Source: Ciona intestinalis (taxonomy: Eukaryota > Chordata > Ascidiacea > Phlebobranchia > Cionidae). From it: DNA of 64,000 bases. Under the pieces are notes generated by a model, which saw only the letters and a program-made list of their open reading frames with translations, was not told the DNA's origin and searched no databases. The stretch is from the NCBI RefSeq assembly GCF_000224145.3, contig NC_020178.2, positions 888,986 to 952,985 of the forward strand, given 5' to 3'. Of the stretch, positions 1-13,000 are shown in pieces (positions within the stretch are counted from its first letter, which is position 1; each line of letters starts with the position of its first letter). A program made the translations under genes and the position numbers.

Positions 1-562
1 AGATTTGGTTTATAAGATATAGGTTGTACTGATATAGATCATTTATGCAGTGTTTTGAATTCCAGTAGTGCTGCTTTTACGTTCTATAGCTTAAATGGCT
101 ATATATAGGATGCATTGTGCGATTAAAGTAAGGTGTTCTATAGCTTTTAGGCTTTTATTACCGTATCCTTACGACTCTAAAATAGCTTGTTTATTGTTTA
201 AAAATTACACCGCATTATTATACAAAGCGTTATAGGATCAGTACATTTCCCAAATATTATATACCATATCCAAATCAAAATAACATAACCACTATATAAC
301 TAAGAAACCTGTAATTGAAACTGTATATACATTGCCGCTATTCTTGCAACTAAATATCCGACCTCGCCCATATAAAACTACGAGTCGGACTGGACCGGTT
401 AAAAACGCCTACATTTGGTCATTTTGCCCCAAGCGTGCTGCCCGGTAGAGCAAGCTGTCTTTATTATACTTTGCGCTGTTTATAATGAGAGCTGCATTTA
501 CTGTATAGTAACAGTAGCTGGATATTAAGTGTTAGTGAACGTTGGGCAGAGTTATTTATAAT
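1..562 (+). other. Upstream non-coding DNA, possible promoter region
   Basis: I see no coding exon here. The last 250 bases are richer in GC than the surroundings and contain a TATA-like stretch near 480. An in-frame stop (TGA 536-538) precedes the ATG at 563, so that ATG is the first possible start in its frame. A role as promoter is only inferred from position. Confidence 0.3.
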
Positions 563-2984
563 ATGAAGTCGTCAGCAAAGAATAATTGGTACGGCGTAGT
601 TAGAGGTACGTATACGTTACGAAACTTGTATTTATTTTGGTCTAATTCTATTTCAATGCGTGATCATTATTAATATAAATGAATGGATGATTGAATGTAA
701 CTTATTTATTCTCGCGTGGCGGGGCAAAGGAAATCGTTATAACGTTATTTTAATGCAGGGTGATTAATATTATAAATGAATGAATGAATGAATGAATGCG
801 ACTTATTTATCCTCGTGTGGCGGCGCAACGTCAGCCGTTATATCACAGGTGTTCTGTTTCATACACTTCGTCTATACATGCGCTGTAAAACGTATGTATA
901 CAATTTATTCGGTTACACATAACCGCATACACCGCACGCGAATTTGACATCTTATTTCTAGCACTTAGACTGTGTTTCGTGCCAGGGAGTTGTCAGTGCT
1001 CTGCTGTTGCGACAGTTTTTCCTGTAGTTTTGCATTAATATTTGAAAAGCTACATTCGAATATCCTTTTGCATTATGTATAATACGTTAAACATTAGCTC
1101 TAAAAGAATTAAGCCTAAACATACTGTAGCTATGTCAACATGGCGAATGTAGGGGTAAAGGTTTACATGTTAAATACTCCAGGTGTATGTGTTGCTATAA
1201 AGTGCGAGTTTAAATGAATTTTTTTTTTATTCTTACGCAAAGTGGTCGTTAGAACACTGGTGCTTCGTTATATATACCTCGTGCCCGCTTAAAAGTTACC
1301 ACGTATGTAACTTTGTTGGTGATTTTGGTATTCACAACTTCTGTCTTGCCTAAGGACACATGCAGTCGTATTTCGTAGAATTAAATTCTATATATATAAA
1401 CCTTTATTATATTTCTTAGCCGTCAACTCTGCGAAGACATCTTTTCTCGGCACCCACGAAAAAGACAACGAAAAACAGCGAGCCCAAGAGGAAAACGAGA
1501 CCAGAAAACAAGCCGCGAGGTGGCGCAAGAGACACCTTAGTCAAACTGGTTTCGAACCATCTTCATTTGGTCGTGTGAACCCAGCTTTTAACTCAAGTTC
1601 CGAGCTTACCAGGTTCGATTTCCAGAACGATAAGTTGGGGTACGACGAAGCGAAATGTTGGGAGTATTATTATAGCAATACTTCAATGGATAATTTGAAA
1701 GATAGAGGAGAATCAACCAAAGTAAGACTATATGGGTGGATGAATGTAACTTATTTATCCTCGCATATGGCGGGGCAACTGCTGTCGTTATAACAAAGGT
1801 GTTTTTTTCATATACCTTGTGCCCGCTTACGAGTTACCACGTATGTAACTCTTATCTAGCCTTGCGTGGTGGGGCAACGACATACGTTATAACACAGGTA
1901 TTTTGTTTCATACAACTCGCACCGCTAAGACTGCGATAACAAATAACATTTGACGTCTTAAACATCACATTTTGCCCGTCTATGAGTTACCATGTATGTA
2001 ACTTTTTGTGTCACTATCTTTTACTGTATATGACTATCAATATGAAAACCAATTAGTGACCACGGGGTTGGAGCAATTACGTTTTTATACATTTATATAT
2101 TAATAGTCATCCACATAGTAAACCCTAACTCCACCTTTGCCAGGACTTGAACCCGGGATCTTCATGGTCTATAGACCGCATGACAGAGGACAGAAACCAT
2201 AACTTTGCAGTCGATGAAACTTACCGAGGGAATAACGGAACAAGCAATGATTATGAAAGGGTAAGATGTTGTAACATAAAGGGTATTTGTGGGTTGTAAC
2301 TTTGTAAGTGATTTTATTTCTGTATTGCTGGGGTAATTTATGTAACATGTGTATTTAATGGGGGTTACCATGTATATAACTTTGTGGGTGATTATTTTTC
2401 TGTATATGGCTTGGTTATGGTATTGTTGCATACAAGATGTGAATTTTGGAATAAATGTAACCTATTTATTCTCACAAGGCGGGGAAACGACAGACGCTAT
2501 AATATGGGTTTTCTGTTTTATAAAGGTCATGCCTGGATACGTGGCATCTCGTTTGAAACTGTGTGGTTGGTAGTTTTTGATATTTTTTTAGGGACCACTG
2601 CTGGGTTAGAACAATTGCCATTAAGTATCTTGCCCAAGGGCACATACCCCCACAAACCACAATGTTAGCAGCATCGAGCCTCGAATCAGTAGGCCCTAGC
2701 CCTTATACCACGTTGCCAGACAATACTAATTGAAAATACATTGTATATTATTAGCATACAAATGAACGAAGCAACAGCATCTACGACCGCTTTGGTATCC
2801 AACCTCAACACATAGTTGACGAGCCTGCAGATATTTCCGATGCTTCAAGCTGGCATTCCGATCTTTACCGAATCTCTCCGAACACCCAGCGACGATCAAT
2901 GAAGGATACATCACCCGCAAGATGTCGCCGCGGAGCAGTTATTGGCGGCCAGAAGGACATAGCCGTTGCGCATGAAAAACATAA
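563..2984 (+). CDS. Three 5' exons, putative N-terminal extension of the Cav2 channel
   Basis: Exons 563-605, 1420-1721 and 2755-2984 each have canonical signals (donors gtacgt, gtaaga, gtgagt; acceptors cttag, attag). The phases chain without conflict: 1, then 0, then 2. The last donor also fits, in phase, the acceptor at 10096-10097, where one base precedes the Cav2 start codon. Together they encode about 190 residues, beginning MKSSAKNNWYGVVR. There is a strongly charged, probably helical stretch (HEKDNEKQRAQEENETRKQ, then an Arg-rich segment) and later a Ser/Arg-rich segment. There is no signal peptide, membrane segment or family I recognise. It would be cytosolic if fused to the channel. 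The alternative is a separate upstream gene or a transcript-specific 5' end, since the downstream exon keeps the conserved MARF start. The exons look real; their assignment is less certain. Confidence 0.55.
660..940 (+). repeat. SINE-like dispersed repeat, tandem partial copies
   Basis: Two adjacent copies of a family recognised by GAATGTAACTTATTTATCC, a core with TGTTCTGTTTCATACAC, and an end with ACGAGTTACCACGTATGTAA. A (TGAA)n microsatellite at 777-798 leads into the second copy. Confidence 0.7.
1735..2000 (+). repeat. SINE-like dispersed repeat
   Basis: Two partial copies of the same SINE-like family lie in the intron just after the exon ending at 1721. Their open frames are repeat-derived and not genes. 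Another copy is at 2450-2560. Confidence 0.7.
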
Positions 2985-4024
2985 GTGAGTGACGATTACT
3001 TTATTACTTAAAACATAGGGGAAAACTGCAATAATAAAGTGATTATAGTTAGATATTAAGTACATACAACTCCAGCGGTAAATTTACGGTAAATGTTATT
3101 TAAAATTGATTGATTGACTCTTTTTTTGTTTCTTCTGTCATCGTAACGAAGGCCGGTGTAAATTACAAAAGCGAAAAGACAGGTAGTAACGGTAAAACTG
3201 TATAGTCGTCTTAGCACCCCTATGGATAAAAAATCGGTAAAGGGCGTGACCCCTACACTCTACAAATAAAATTATGTATTATAATTATACCATTTAATTA
3301 AACATCATTAAACGTTTTAATTGCGCCGAAAAATTAGGGATTTGCAATTGATACGTTCCAATTTGTGAGCAGTAGTTATTTTTTTGTTTAACCCCCTGAA
3401 GTACAAAAATAATAATACTATTTCTTGCTTAAATGCTCGACAGTTTAAACTCCTAAATTTAAAGCCGAAATATTTAAGCCGCAAATACTCTATAAGCCGC
3501 ATATTTAAAGCCTGCGGATCAAATAAGCCGACAATTTTAAGCTGACAATTCAAAACCCACAATCCCTAATCCTTACGTGGCTTTGAATATTTAGTGTGAG
3601 TTTTTAACGACAATATTTGGCTAAAATATTCTTTTATAGGTAACATATGGGAAACCTTAACCACTCTATTTTGTTGTCCCATTTAGTAGTAAGCAAAGAA
3701 CATTCAAAGAATTATAAAACCGTATCTTCACAACTCCGATAGACAGTTGTTAATTGTTTCAAACACGATCAGGATATTTAGGTATTATGTGCTAAAAGTC
3801 TCCTGTCTTACCCCACCTTACTATAATTATAACACATATTTTAATTATCACTTTTCGTACTCGGAAGACATTTAACGACAATTGCTCAAACCCAGTGGTC
3901 TCTAATGTATCGTCACGACTCTAAAAAAGCGTTATTAGGAAGTAAAAATATGTGCTAGCGTTTTTATCTTACCCCGCAGTGCTATATAACGAACTCGCAT
4001 TGAATTGTAAATATTTAATCAAAA

Positions 4025-4560
4025 CAAATTACTACACAACAAGTATCACGGGGCCGTGTAATGGGACAAATCTGGTCTAAACCCTAAGACGTATCGCGTG
4101 ACTCACTGCAGAAGTGTAGGAACCTCACTCATATCCTCACTTATATAGAATATAATGTACATATATACAATGTTGGGGTAATGGACCAACTCTGGCTTAA
4201 ACCTCAGGTCCCATATAGCATGCCTCACTGTAGGATCTCACCCAAATAGAATGTGCATCTTTACAATGTTAGGGCAATGGACCAACTTTGGTCTGAATCC
4301 TAGAACCTACATGGCATGCCTCATCGTACGACCTCACTCATATAGAATAGAATAGAATGTAGATATATACAAAAATAAAATGTTGGGGTAATATACCAAC
4401 TCTGGTTCAAATCCCAGTTCCCATGATTTGGCTCACTGTAGGACCTCTCCCATGTAGAATAGAATGTATATAATCGGTCAACTCTGACCTAAATCCCAGG
4501 TCCCATGGTATGCCATTGTGTAGAACCTCACGTAGAATATAACCATACAGGTCTTATATG
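4025..4560 (+). repeat. Tandem array of ~98-bp units
   Basis: About five degenerate units marked by CCAACTCTGGTCTAAATCCC and CACTGTAGGACCTCACCCAT. The family recurs at 29948-30030, 45915-46120, 49250-49482, 59940-60130, 61985-62045 and 63800-63880. Each unit contains a splice-donor-like ATATGGGTGAGGT on its opposite strand. Confidence 0.75.
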
Positions 4561-4742
4561 ATTCATATCCCACATTATAAGATATCAATATTTAAAACAG
4601 CCTTTGCTTGGTAATAGGATGAATCATACGTGTCACCTATAGCATAATTTCAGCAACAACACATATGGTTCAAAATAAAGTTTCCGCCCACGCGCTTTCA
4701 TACAAAAACAACAGCACGTCGTATATGTCATATATAATTATA

Positions 4743-4934
4743 TGGTAGGGTAGGGGGAGATGGGATGCCTTTTCATTCCATTTTCTTGTTCCGTTTGGTA
4801 GTAAACAAATAACAAGGAGTTATGAAACCGTATCTTTACGGTTCCTATAGACTGCTGTTAATTGATCAGAACACAGCATCAGGATATTTAGATATTATGT
4901 GCTAAAAGTGTCCCGTTTCCCCCTACCCTATATA
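4743..4934 (+). mobile_element. MITE, ~190 bp, terminal inverted repeats
   Basis: The left end is GTAGGGTAGGGGGAGATGGG and the right end its inverse, CCCCCTACCCTA. The internal part shares GGTAGTAAACAAA and AATTGTT...ACACA with the other copies. It has no coding capacity. Confidence 0.75.
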
Positions 4935-5169
4935 TTATACATAACTATATATGCTGCGTTGTTCTAAATGATAAATCATACACCATAGGTTATGTACGAT
5001 TCTATATAGGCTGTTTTTCCGAATGAATTTTAACAAAACAACGAAACGGTTGATCTATATTAGGGAGGGTAACAGTGGCAAATAATATCCCATATTTCCA
5101 ATCATATTTTGAACAATTAACAACGTGTTTTTTAACAATACTTTAACATTCTTTTATTTTTTTAAAATT

Positions 5170-5350
5170 CGTAAGCGGGCACAAGGTATATGATATCGAA
5201 CACCCGTGTTATAACGACTGTCATTGCCCGCCACGTGAGGATAAATAAGTTACATTCATTCATACCTTAACAACGGGCACAAGGTGTATGAAACAGAACG
5301 CTCGTATTATAATGACTGTCACCACACGAGAATGAGTAAGTTATATTCAT
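5170..5350 (-). repeat. SINE-like dispersed repeats, two inverted copies
   Basis: The GCGGGCACAAGGT...GAACACCCG core and the GATAAATAAGTTACATTCAT end mark two adjacent copies in minus orientation. Confidence 0.7.
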
Positions 5351-5609
5351 TCGTATATGGCCGAAACTATACTTGTTAATTACTGCTTTAGTTTCGCCCC
5401 ACCTTAAAGTGACAGAGTGCTGAAATTTTTCTTTTGTTGCAATGTACTATAACGCTAGCGAAGTGAACATATTAATAATGCATTGCCCCACGACATACAA
5501 GAGGCGTCATGCCGCTTTTTCCAATACGGGATTGTAAATATTTAATGAAATTACCATGGCGGTGGAAATAGCTCGCTTCAGGTGCATACGTCGTACGCTT
5601 TGATGAATA

Positions 5610-5800
5610 TACTAGGGTGGAAGAAGATGGGACACCTTTTCATTCTATTTTCTCGTTTCATATGGTAGTAAACAAAGAACATTCAAAGAATTTGAAACGT
5701 ATCCTCACGACTCCCATAGACCGTAGTTAATTGTTTAAAAAACGATCAGGTTATTTGGATATTATTTGCTGAAGTTCCCCGTCTCCCCCATTCACTATAT
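5610..5800 (+). mobile_element. MITE, ~190 bp, terminal inverted repeats
   Basis: It has a left end ACTAGGGTGGAAGAAGATGG, the shared internal GGTAGTAAACAAAGAACATT, and a degenerate right end. A partial third copy lies at 3640-3830. Confidence 0.7.
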
Positions 5801-6489
5801 ATTTGAAATTCGTGATAGATTTTAACTCCCCGCCGTTTCGATATAAACATATATAAGAGCTCATACATATGAGACAGTTTGCTTCGTTTTTAACTTGTAC
5901 GTCTTTAATTTTTTTTGAAATACTTAAAATACCATTCATCGCTAAAGAGGGTTTTAGTTTTGAGACCGAAACGTTTGAAGTGAAATCGTATTGTACATGG
6001 CGCGCTTTTGTCTGAATTCGAATTTGCCCCATGTTTCCCCAACCTACTGTTGCGAGCTTTTCTGCTGAAATCCTGATGTAATATAATTTATATTAATGAT
6101 ATAGTGACCATTGAGTGACAGGTTTATATTCTTACTATATTGGATATTATGTTTCCCATTTTTGCGTTCCTAAAAATGAAATTATTTCTGTTCAGAGGTT
6201 TTAGTAGGGCGTGGTAAGGCGGAAAGCGTTAGCACATAATGTCCCATATTTGCTGTAATAGTGTAATATTTAAGTCGTTGCGTTATATTTTTGGTATCTT
6301 ATAGAGGGCGCCATGTATATGACCAAACACATGTATTTGTCACAAACGTTCGATTTATTCTTTTGTTCGTGTTATTGATTACAAATAATAGACGACATTT
6401 TCCAGCTTTTGTCGCCCGTTAAAAAAATCCAGCGCATTCGGTCAAAACTGTTGTTTTAGCTGTATTGTTGGTATGATATTTTGACATAT

Positions 6490-6784
6490 ATATTACTGTG
6501 GGATAAGATGGATACCGTTAGCACATAATATCCCATATATTACTGTGGGGTAAGATGGTTAGCACATAATATCCCATATATTACTGTGGGGTAAGATGGT
6601 TAGCACATAATATGCCGAATTTTGCAATCGCGTTGTTTAACAATTAGCAGCGCTAGTTTAGATAAAACAGAAATCTATAACCCCATCCTCAAAACTTTAA
6701 ACGAACGCTGTTAATTGTTCAAAACACGGTTAAAAAATGAGCATTACGTGCTAACGGTATTCATCTTACCCACAGTGCTATATA
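6490..6784 (+). mobile_element. MITE-like element, related family
   Basis: It starts ATTACTGTGGGGTAAGATGG, repeated three times in a row, and ends with the inverse CATCTTACCCACAGTGC. The internal part is related to the ~190-bp MITE. Fragments occur at 11350-11400 and 13204-13260. Confidence 0.65.
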
Positions 6785-9700
6785 ATGTATTGCTCTATGC
6801 CCTTAGATATCAAACGGTTTAACATATGCTCTCAACAAACCGGTAATAAAGCCAATTTATGTCGCCACATAGTTCATATTCCATCGATCTTACCAGGATG
6901 GCAGGTGCCGTTACACCAACGTCTGTATCCAACAAAAAGCGTGCGTGTGCGGAGTGTATGTGCCCGCGTAAAAGCGCAAGAAAAAGAAATGTGTAAAATC
7001 AATGCGTCTTCGCGAGACGGTTTTAATTATGACAGAGCTATACTATTTATTCAGTACGTCACTTAGATCCAGATAATACAGCGTAGATATAGAAACAGCA
7101 TTGGTTTAAAATCTACAGGGTTTTAAATACGATTTTACTGAAATCCTACATTGTTGGTTTATAAGGTTCAGATACGGGTTTTATTTGTAACGAAAGTTGA
7201 GTGTATATTCTATATATGAGTGAGGTTCTTTAGCATTTAGAATTTCCAGGTTTAAATACGATTTTTACCTAAAAAAGTACGTTGGTAAAGTTAAAAGTAT
7301 ATTTTATATGGGTGAGGTCTTTTAGCGAAATATGGATATACATACGTATCATTTTTTCTCTTTTCTAGAAGGTGGTTTATATAGGTTAGAATATGCAGCT
7401 GTTTTTTAAAACCGATTCACTTTTGAGAGGTTATAAATACTGGCTTAACAAGAATATAGAAAAGCCTATTTAGCGTTTTACATGTACGTAGTTCTATGAA
7501 AGGTGGTTTTGAATGGACAAAAATTGTTAAATACGCTGACACTAAATGAACACGCGGCGTCATTGCCAGACGTTTAATAATAGTTTTAAAACAAAAACAA
7601 AGAAAATTCATAGAATTATACAACCGGATCCTCACTACTGCTTTTGTTAATTGTTTAAAACACGATTAAGATATTTGGTGTCCCATCTTCTCCCACCCCA
7701 CTACAGTACAAATATGACACTCGGTTTGGTTGCTAAATTGCTTTCGATGGGTGGCGCTTTAAAGTGAATCAAATCAGTAAAAATTAGGTTCCAGACCGAA
7801 ATAGCTTTAATTCGAGATCGAAATGTGAATTATTTTATCATTCGTTCTGAATCAATACTCAGATAGAGCTAAAAATACCCAAACTAATATTCAGCTCTTT
7901 TCCTCGTTGACTGTTACGTCATAATATCTCCGTCGCCATGACTACGTCTTCGTCCAATAGCGTTGAATAATTCATGGCCCGTACCCGTCTGAACGAAAGC
8001 ACCGCCTCGGTTCTCGATTTTTGCAGTCACCCCTTTATTGTGCGTCACAGAAAGCTATATGAGTTTCGGAATTCGTGAGCTCGTGCTTTTTTCCCGTTTT
8101 CGCTCCCTAAGGTTCAAGTTAGTTTAAGTAAGTTAAAGTCAGCTCTAATTTTCGTCAGGTTTTAAAGGATTTTAGATTCCATATTATTAAACTTTAGCTG
8201 CGATAGAATGTTTGTTTAAATTGAAAATGAGAAATTGTGGCTTTTAATGATATACTCGTGTATAATACTTAATACTTCATAAAGTTAAAAAAAATAATCA
8301 CCCACAAAGTAGGAATGTTGTAACTCGTAAGCTGGTACGAGGTGTATGAAACAGAAAACCCGTGTATATCGACTGTCGTTGCCCCGCCGCGCTAAAACGA
8401 AGAGAAATGAAATTGTATATTTGCTCAACCAAATGCATTCAATAGTACAACAAACTTTTAACGTTAAAATGCATAACATAAGTTGTATAGCAGATAGTTA
8501 TGTTTTGTAGAAAAAGCATTAAATGACATGATGACAATACTTTTATATAAAAAGCATTAAAAGTTTACAAGTTTACATACTATCATGCAGAAACTGGCCA
8601 GGGTGTTCTTTGTTGGTGTTATTTAGTTGTGTTTTTTCTTAAAACCCTGCTATTTCGGATGTCGTTTTCATAAACTAACACGTATATTAAACCAATTGTT
8701 ACATTCTATATGGGTGAGGTTTTGTCAAAGATTTTTATTTAAGCTGGAGTTTACCCATTACCCAACAGCCATGCCGAAATCATACGCTGTTTGTTCTTTA
8801 AGCATAAACGCGTAGCATACGAAATGTTTTTCAAGACGTTTTCTCCGCTTTTTGATTGAACGCATTCGGGAAAGAGAAATTACCAAGCTATATACTCGTG
8901 TCAGAAACCAGTTAGACTCCCATGCGACTAGGCGACGGCAAACGTAGTTTTTCAGTGTCCGAATCTAGACAAGAAGTGTAATTACATATTGATTTTAATA
9001 CTAGCTCCTTGTTTAAATACATCTGACTCTTATAGTTGGGAAGTACAGAGTTAGCATGGTAGGTTAAAAGCTTCGCAGAAAACTACGCTTCTTTTACACG
9101 TAAGTTGGTATTATACTTAAATTCTGTTACTATTCACAAAGTTACACTTTGCCAGTCTAATTTGTGTATTGGATACTTTATTTGTGTTAGATTTTTACAT
9201 AGGTGGTAACTCGTAAGCGGAAACAGAACAGCAATGTTATCGTTGCCCGACACGCGTGGATAAACAAAAGTTACATTCATTACTTAATCTGCGACATGAT
9301 ACCATTATAGCATGTGTGTATTGGTCTATTGTTTTACCAAGTCTAACCATACAACACTTCAGGTGCATAAAACCGTGTTAAAAGTTTTAACGTTACTACG
9401 AGAATGGGCAGACTAATTTGTTACTAAACCAAGCCTAACTATACAAGACTACGAGGTACGCATACAACCTTGTTATAACAACTGTCGTTTTCCGGCCACA
9501 CGAGTATAAAGCAAATTATATTCATTCATTCATTCATTCACTTATTTACTACTGCATTAACCCATACTTAGTTACTCTGGCCCTACATATTAGAATTGGG
9601 GTTACTAAAACTTAAACAAACTAGATTGATGGATGTATCGATTAAAAAGCATGGCTACTACTAAACGCAATTTAAGCTGTTGATATAGGGTTTTTGCAAT

Positions 9701-10097
9701 ATGGCCATTTCCACTTTAATTACGACTTGATGTCATAAAAATATGATTTAAAGTCATACTTAAATTGTTTTCAAGGTATAAATAAATGATTCACGCGTGG
9801 CGGTGCAACAACAGTCGTTATAACACGAGCTGTATTCTTTTTTTTACAAATCGTGCCCGCTTATGGGTTACTATCTACCTGTCTCTAATTCAAATACACA
9901 ACGTATATATACAAGCTTTATAACACAGTTTTTTCTATACTACACGATTCGTTGGGACTTGTTTTTGACTTTTAATACATTTTGTAACACTCGTTACTAG
10001 TCTGTGCTCTGTAACATATTATATTAGAAATATAGAACTACATTTATACATCTATATATATATATACATGGTTTGTAACACAAATATTTTTACTTAG

Positions 10098-13000
10098 AAT
10101 GGCTCGTTTTGCCGAAGAAGCTTACCCCAACAAACGCCAAAGGGGATTCCCCGGTGGCGGGGGCGGGTTTGGGGGTCCTGGGGGCCCCAAAGGACGTAAG
10201 GGGCGGGGCCAAGGTGGACCTTACAAAATGACCCTTGCCCAACAAGCACGTACGATGTCTTACTACAATCCAATCCCAAAACAACAGAACTGCATTACTG
10301 CCAATCGTTCGTTATTCGTGTTTGGAGTTGATAATGTTGTGAGGAAGTTGGCGAAACGAATCATAGAGTGGCCATATCCTTTGATATTCAATGGGATTTG
10401 TATCTATAGGTTATATTAGGGCGGGGAAAGATGGGACACCTTTTCATCCTATTTTCTCGTCCCATTTGGTAGTAAACAAAGAATATTCAAAGAATTATAA
10501 CACCGTAGCCTATCTTCACGGCTCCCATAGACATTTTTTAAAACGCGACAAGAGTGTTTAAATATTCTGGTCTTCCCCCACCCTACTCTATATGTCAAAT
10601 GATTTTATATTTCATAGTATTTGTAATCTCCAGTAAGTTCCACATTTAAATAGTATTTGTGACCTATAAAAAGTTATATATATTAGTTCTAATACTATGC
10701 CGTTTATTTTGTAATGACTGTAATTTACGTCAAATGATTATATATTTAATTGGATTGGTAATATATATGGGTATTGTGTTTGATAGTTTGTTATCTAAAA
10801 GTGGGTTTTACATTTAATACTTTAATCCTCACGACTAGGAAATCAGGACAGTATAGGCTAACGCTATCCATCTCCCCCTACAGTACTATATATAAATCAT
10901 GGATTATTTATTTGCATGCCGACAGTACGAATACTGTCTAGTCGGTCTGTTACGTTTGAAAATCGTAGTGGATTGTTCGAATCCGGTTCCACTATGTTAA
11001 TGAATACGTTGTGGTCTCTGCCCTCCAAATGCGGACGGGTGCCAGTAATTTTAACGTCTTGTGTGTAATTGATTGCTGCGCTCGTCTGTACGCTTTGGCG
11101 GCCCAGAAGTGCTACACTGGTCCGCATCCAACCCCCTATGGCACAGCTCTCATGAATTATAAACACCGTGGCAGCTACGGATTATCAGCGCTGTGCCGAA
11201 AGCTCTAGAACAGGTCCCTTCTGGAACGTCTAGATTTTCTCTTCCTTATATCTGTTTGCGTTGCCGATTTTCGCCGACCCAACCCGCCCGTATTACACTT
11301 GTATATGAATATTCACACTCGCCTCATAGTTTTAAGAAATTAACGGTTATGTATATTACTGTAGGGTAAGATGAATATCGTAGCATATTATACCCCAGAT
11401 AAGAAAAATAGATTAGTTTACATCTAAACGATCTTTAAAAAACGTTTGGTCCGGAACCGTAAGGGCTCTCACTTAACTACGTCCTTACATAAGCGTTTTG
11501 TTGGTAAAAAAACTGTAATTCTATTTCGCTACATTGTAAACTAATTGGCCCATCTTAAAATATGGCTGTTGTAAAATATATGCAAATATATCCTTTATAT
11601 ATCATCATAATATTAGTATTTAAAATGCAAAGATTTCCTTAACTAATTGCTCACTCCGTTTGAGTATTTAATCCTTGCTACGATCGTTGCTAATTGCATT
11701 GTGCTCGCTCTCGAGGAACATCTAGCGGCCGGAGATAAAACACCAAGAACTATACGTTTGGTGAGTTCTTAAATCGGTTATGATTTTTTAAATTGTATTT
11801 TTTTAATAAAAATAGTTATTTTTGTAGTATATGAAACGTTAATTTTATCCTAACGCTTCTTCTTCAAAAATCACGTATGACCCTATTAATGACGTAATCA
11901 ATGACGTCATTGTTTTTACAGGAAGGTACAGAGCCATACTTTCTTGGTATTTTCATCGTCGAAGCTGCAGTTAAAATATTAGCATTGGGATTCGTATTAC
12001 ATAAAGACTCGTACTTACGTTACGGGTGGAATATAATGGACTTTACCGTCGTAGTAACTGGGTAAGCGGAATGCTGTTACTTAAATGGTGAATGTAGCTT
12101 ATTTATCTTCGATCGCATGGCGGGCCAACTATAATTATTATAACGGGTGTTCTGTTTCATACACATCGTGCTGCTTACCAGTTACCACGTATGCAACTTA
12201 CTTTATCCTCGCATGGCGGAGCAATGACAATCATTAAAACACGGGTGTTCTGTTTCATAAAATGCCTGCTTACGAGTTACCACGTATGTTACTTTGTTGG
12301 TACTTGTTTGAACCTACGAGTAGCATTTGTTAAATAGGAAGACAACTTATCTATTCCCCTGTTTTGTATTCCTCTCGCACCATCGTCTTATGTTTCACAT
12401 TAAAGATTTATAACACGTAGTTTCCGTACGATATTCTCGTGACTTGGACTTCGTTTGTTTGTGCGATGTTATAGTATGATTAAGCAATGGCAGAGCAAAA
12501 AGTGACCATTAAGTGTATTGCAAAATATAGGACTGTAACGTAGCTTCAATATAGATACAGAGCACACGTTATCGTCCATTTTACCAGAAATGGTTTTAGA
12601 ATTTAAAATTTTCTTATATTTTATGATCATTTTTTAACTAACATGATTATTATTTATTTTTTAATATTCGATAATCTCATTTGTTTAATTCGTTAGTTTC
12701 CGCGCTTTCGTACATTTTTCATTGAGAGTAACTTTTCTACGTTATTTTTGCTTTTATTTTAAATCGAAAAGCTTCTTGCAACCAAAATCGAAAAACTCCC
12801 AGCAACTCTGGGCCTTAGGTCACTGTGAAATCGAAATCGTATGATGAAATGAAAAGTAGAAAGTGGGCCGTCGAATTTTGAGCGCTGCATAATTTATGAG
12901 CGTGCGCCCACGCCATATGTGAAAATAATAGCGCTACAATTATTACCACACACAGTACGCGTTATACAGTTGATTAAAACACACGAAGAAATATATGTAT

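Larger units (their letters stand above)
2985..10097. other. 7.1-kb presumed first large intron, repeat-filled
   Basis: No exon can be supported. The stretch holds MITE copies (3640-3830, 4743-4934, 5610-5800, a tail at 7600-7695), a related element (6490-6784), tandem units at 4025-4560, and SINE-like copies (5170-5350, 8300-8400, 9205-9280). A GC-richer patch around 6790-7060 has a 93-codon open frame, and 7900-8100 is also GC-richer; neither resembles a protein I know. Confidence 0.5.

Noticed and set aside
2130..2180. tRNA gene candidate
   Set aside because: A B-box-like GGACTTGAACCC is present, but no cloverleaf or matching acceptor stem can be drawn; it is better read as a tRNA-derived SINE fragment.
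6785..7066. 93-codon plus-strand frame in the first large intron
   Set aside because: No homology recognised, and its possible splice signals do not give a phase that continues into the Cav2 first coding exon.
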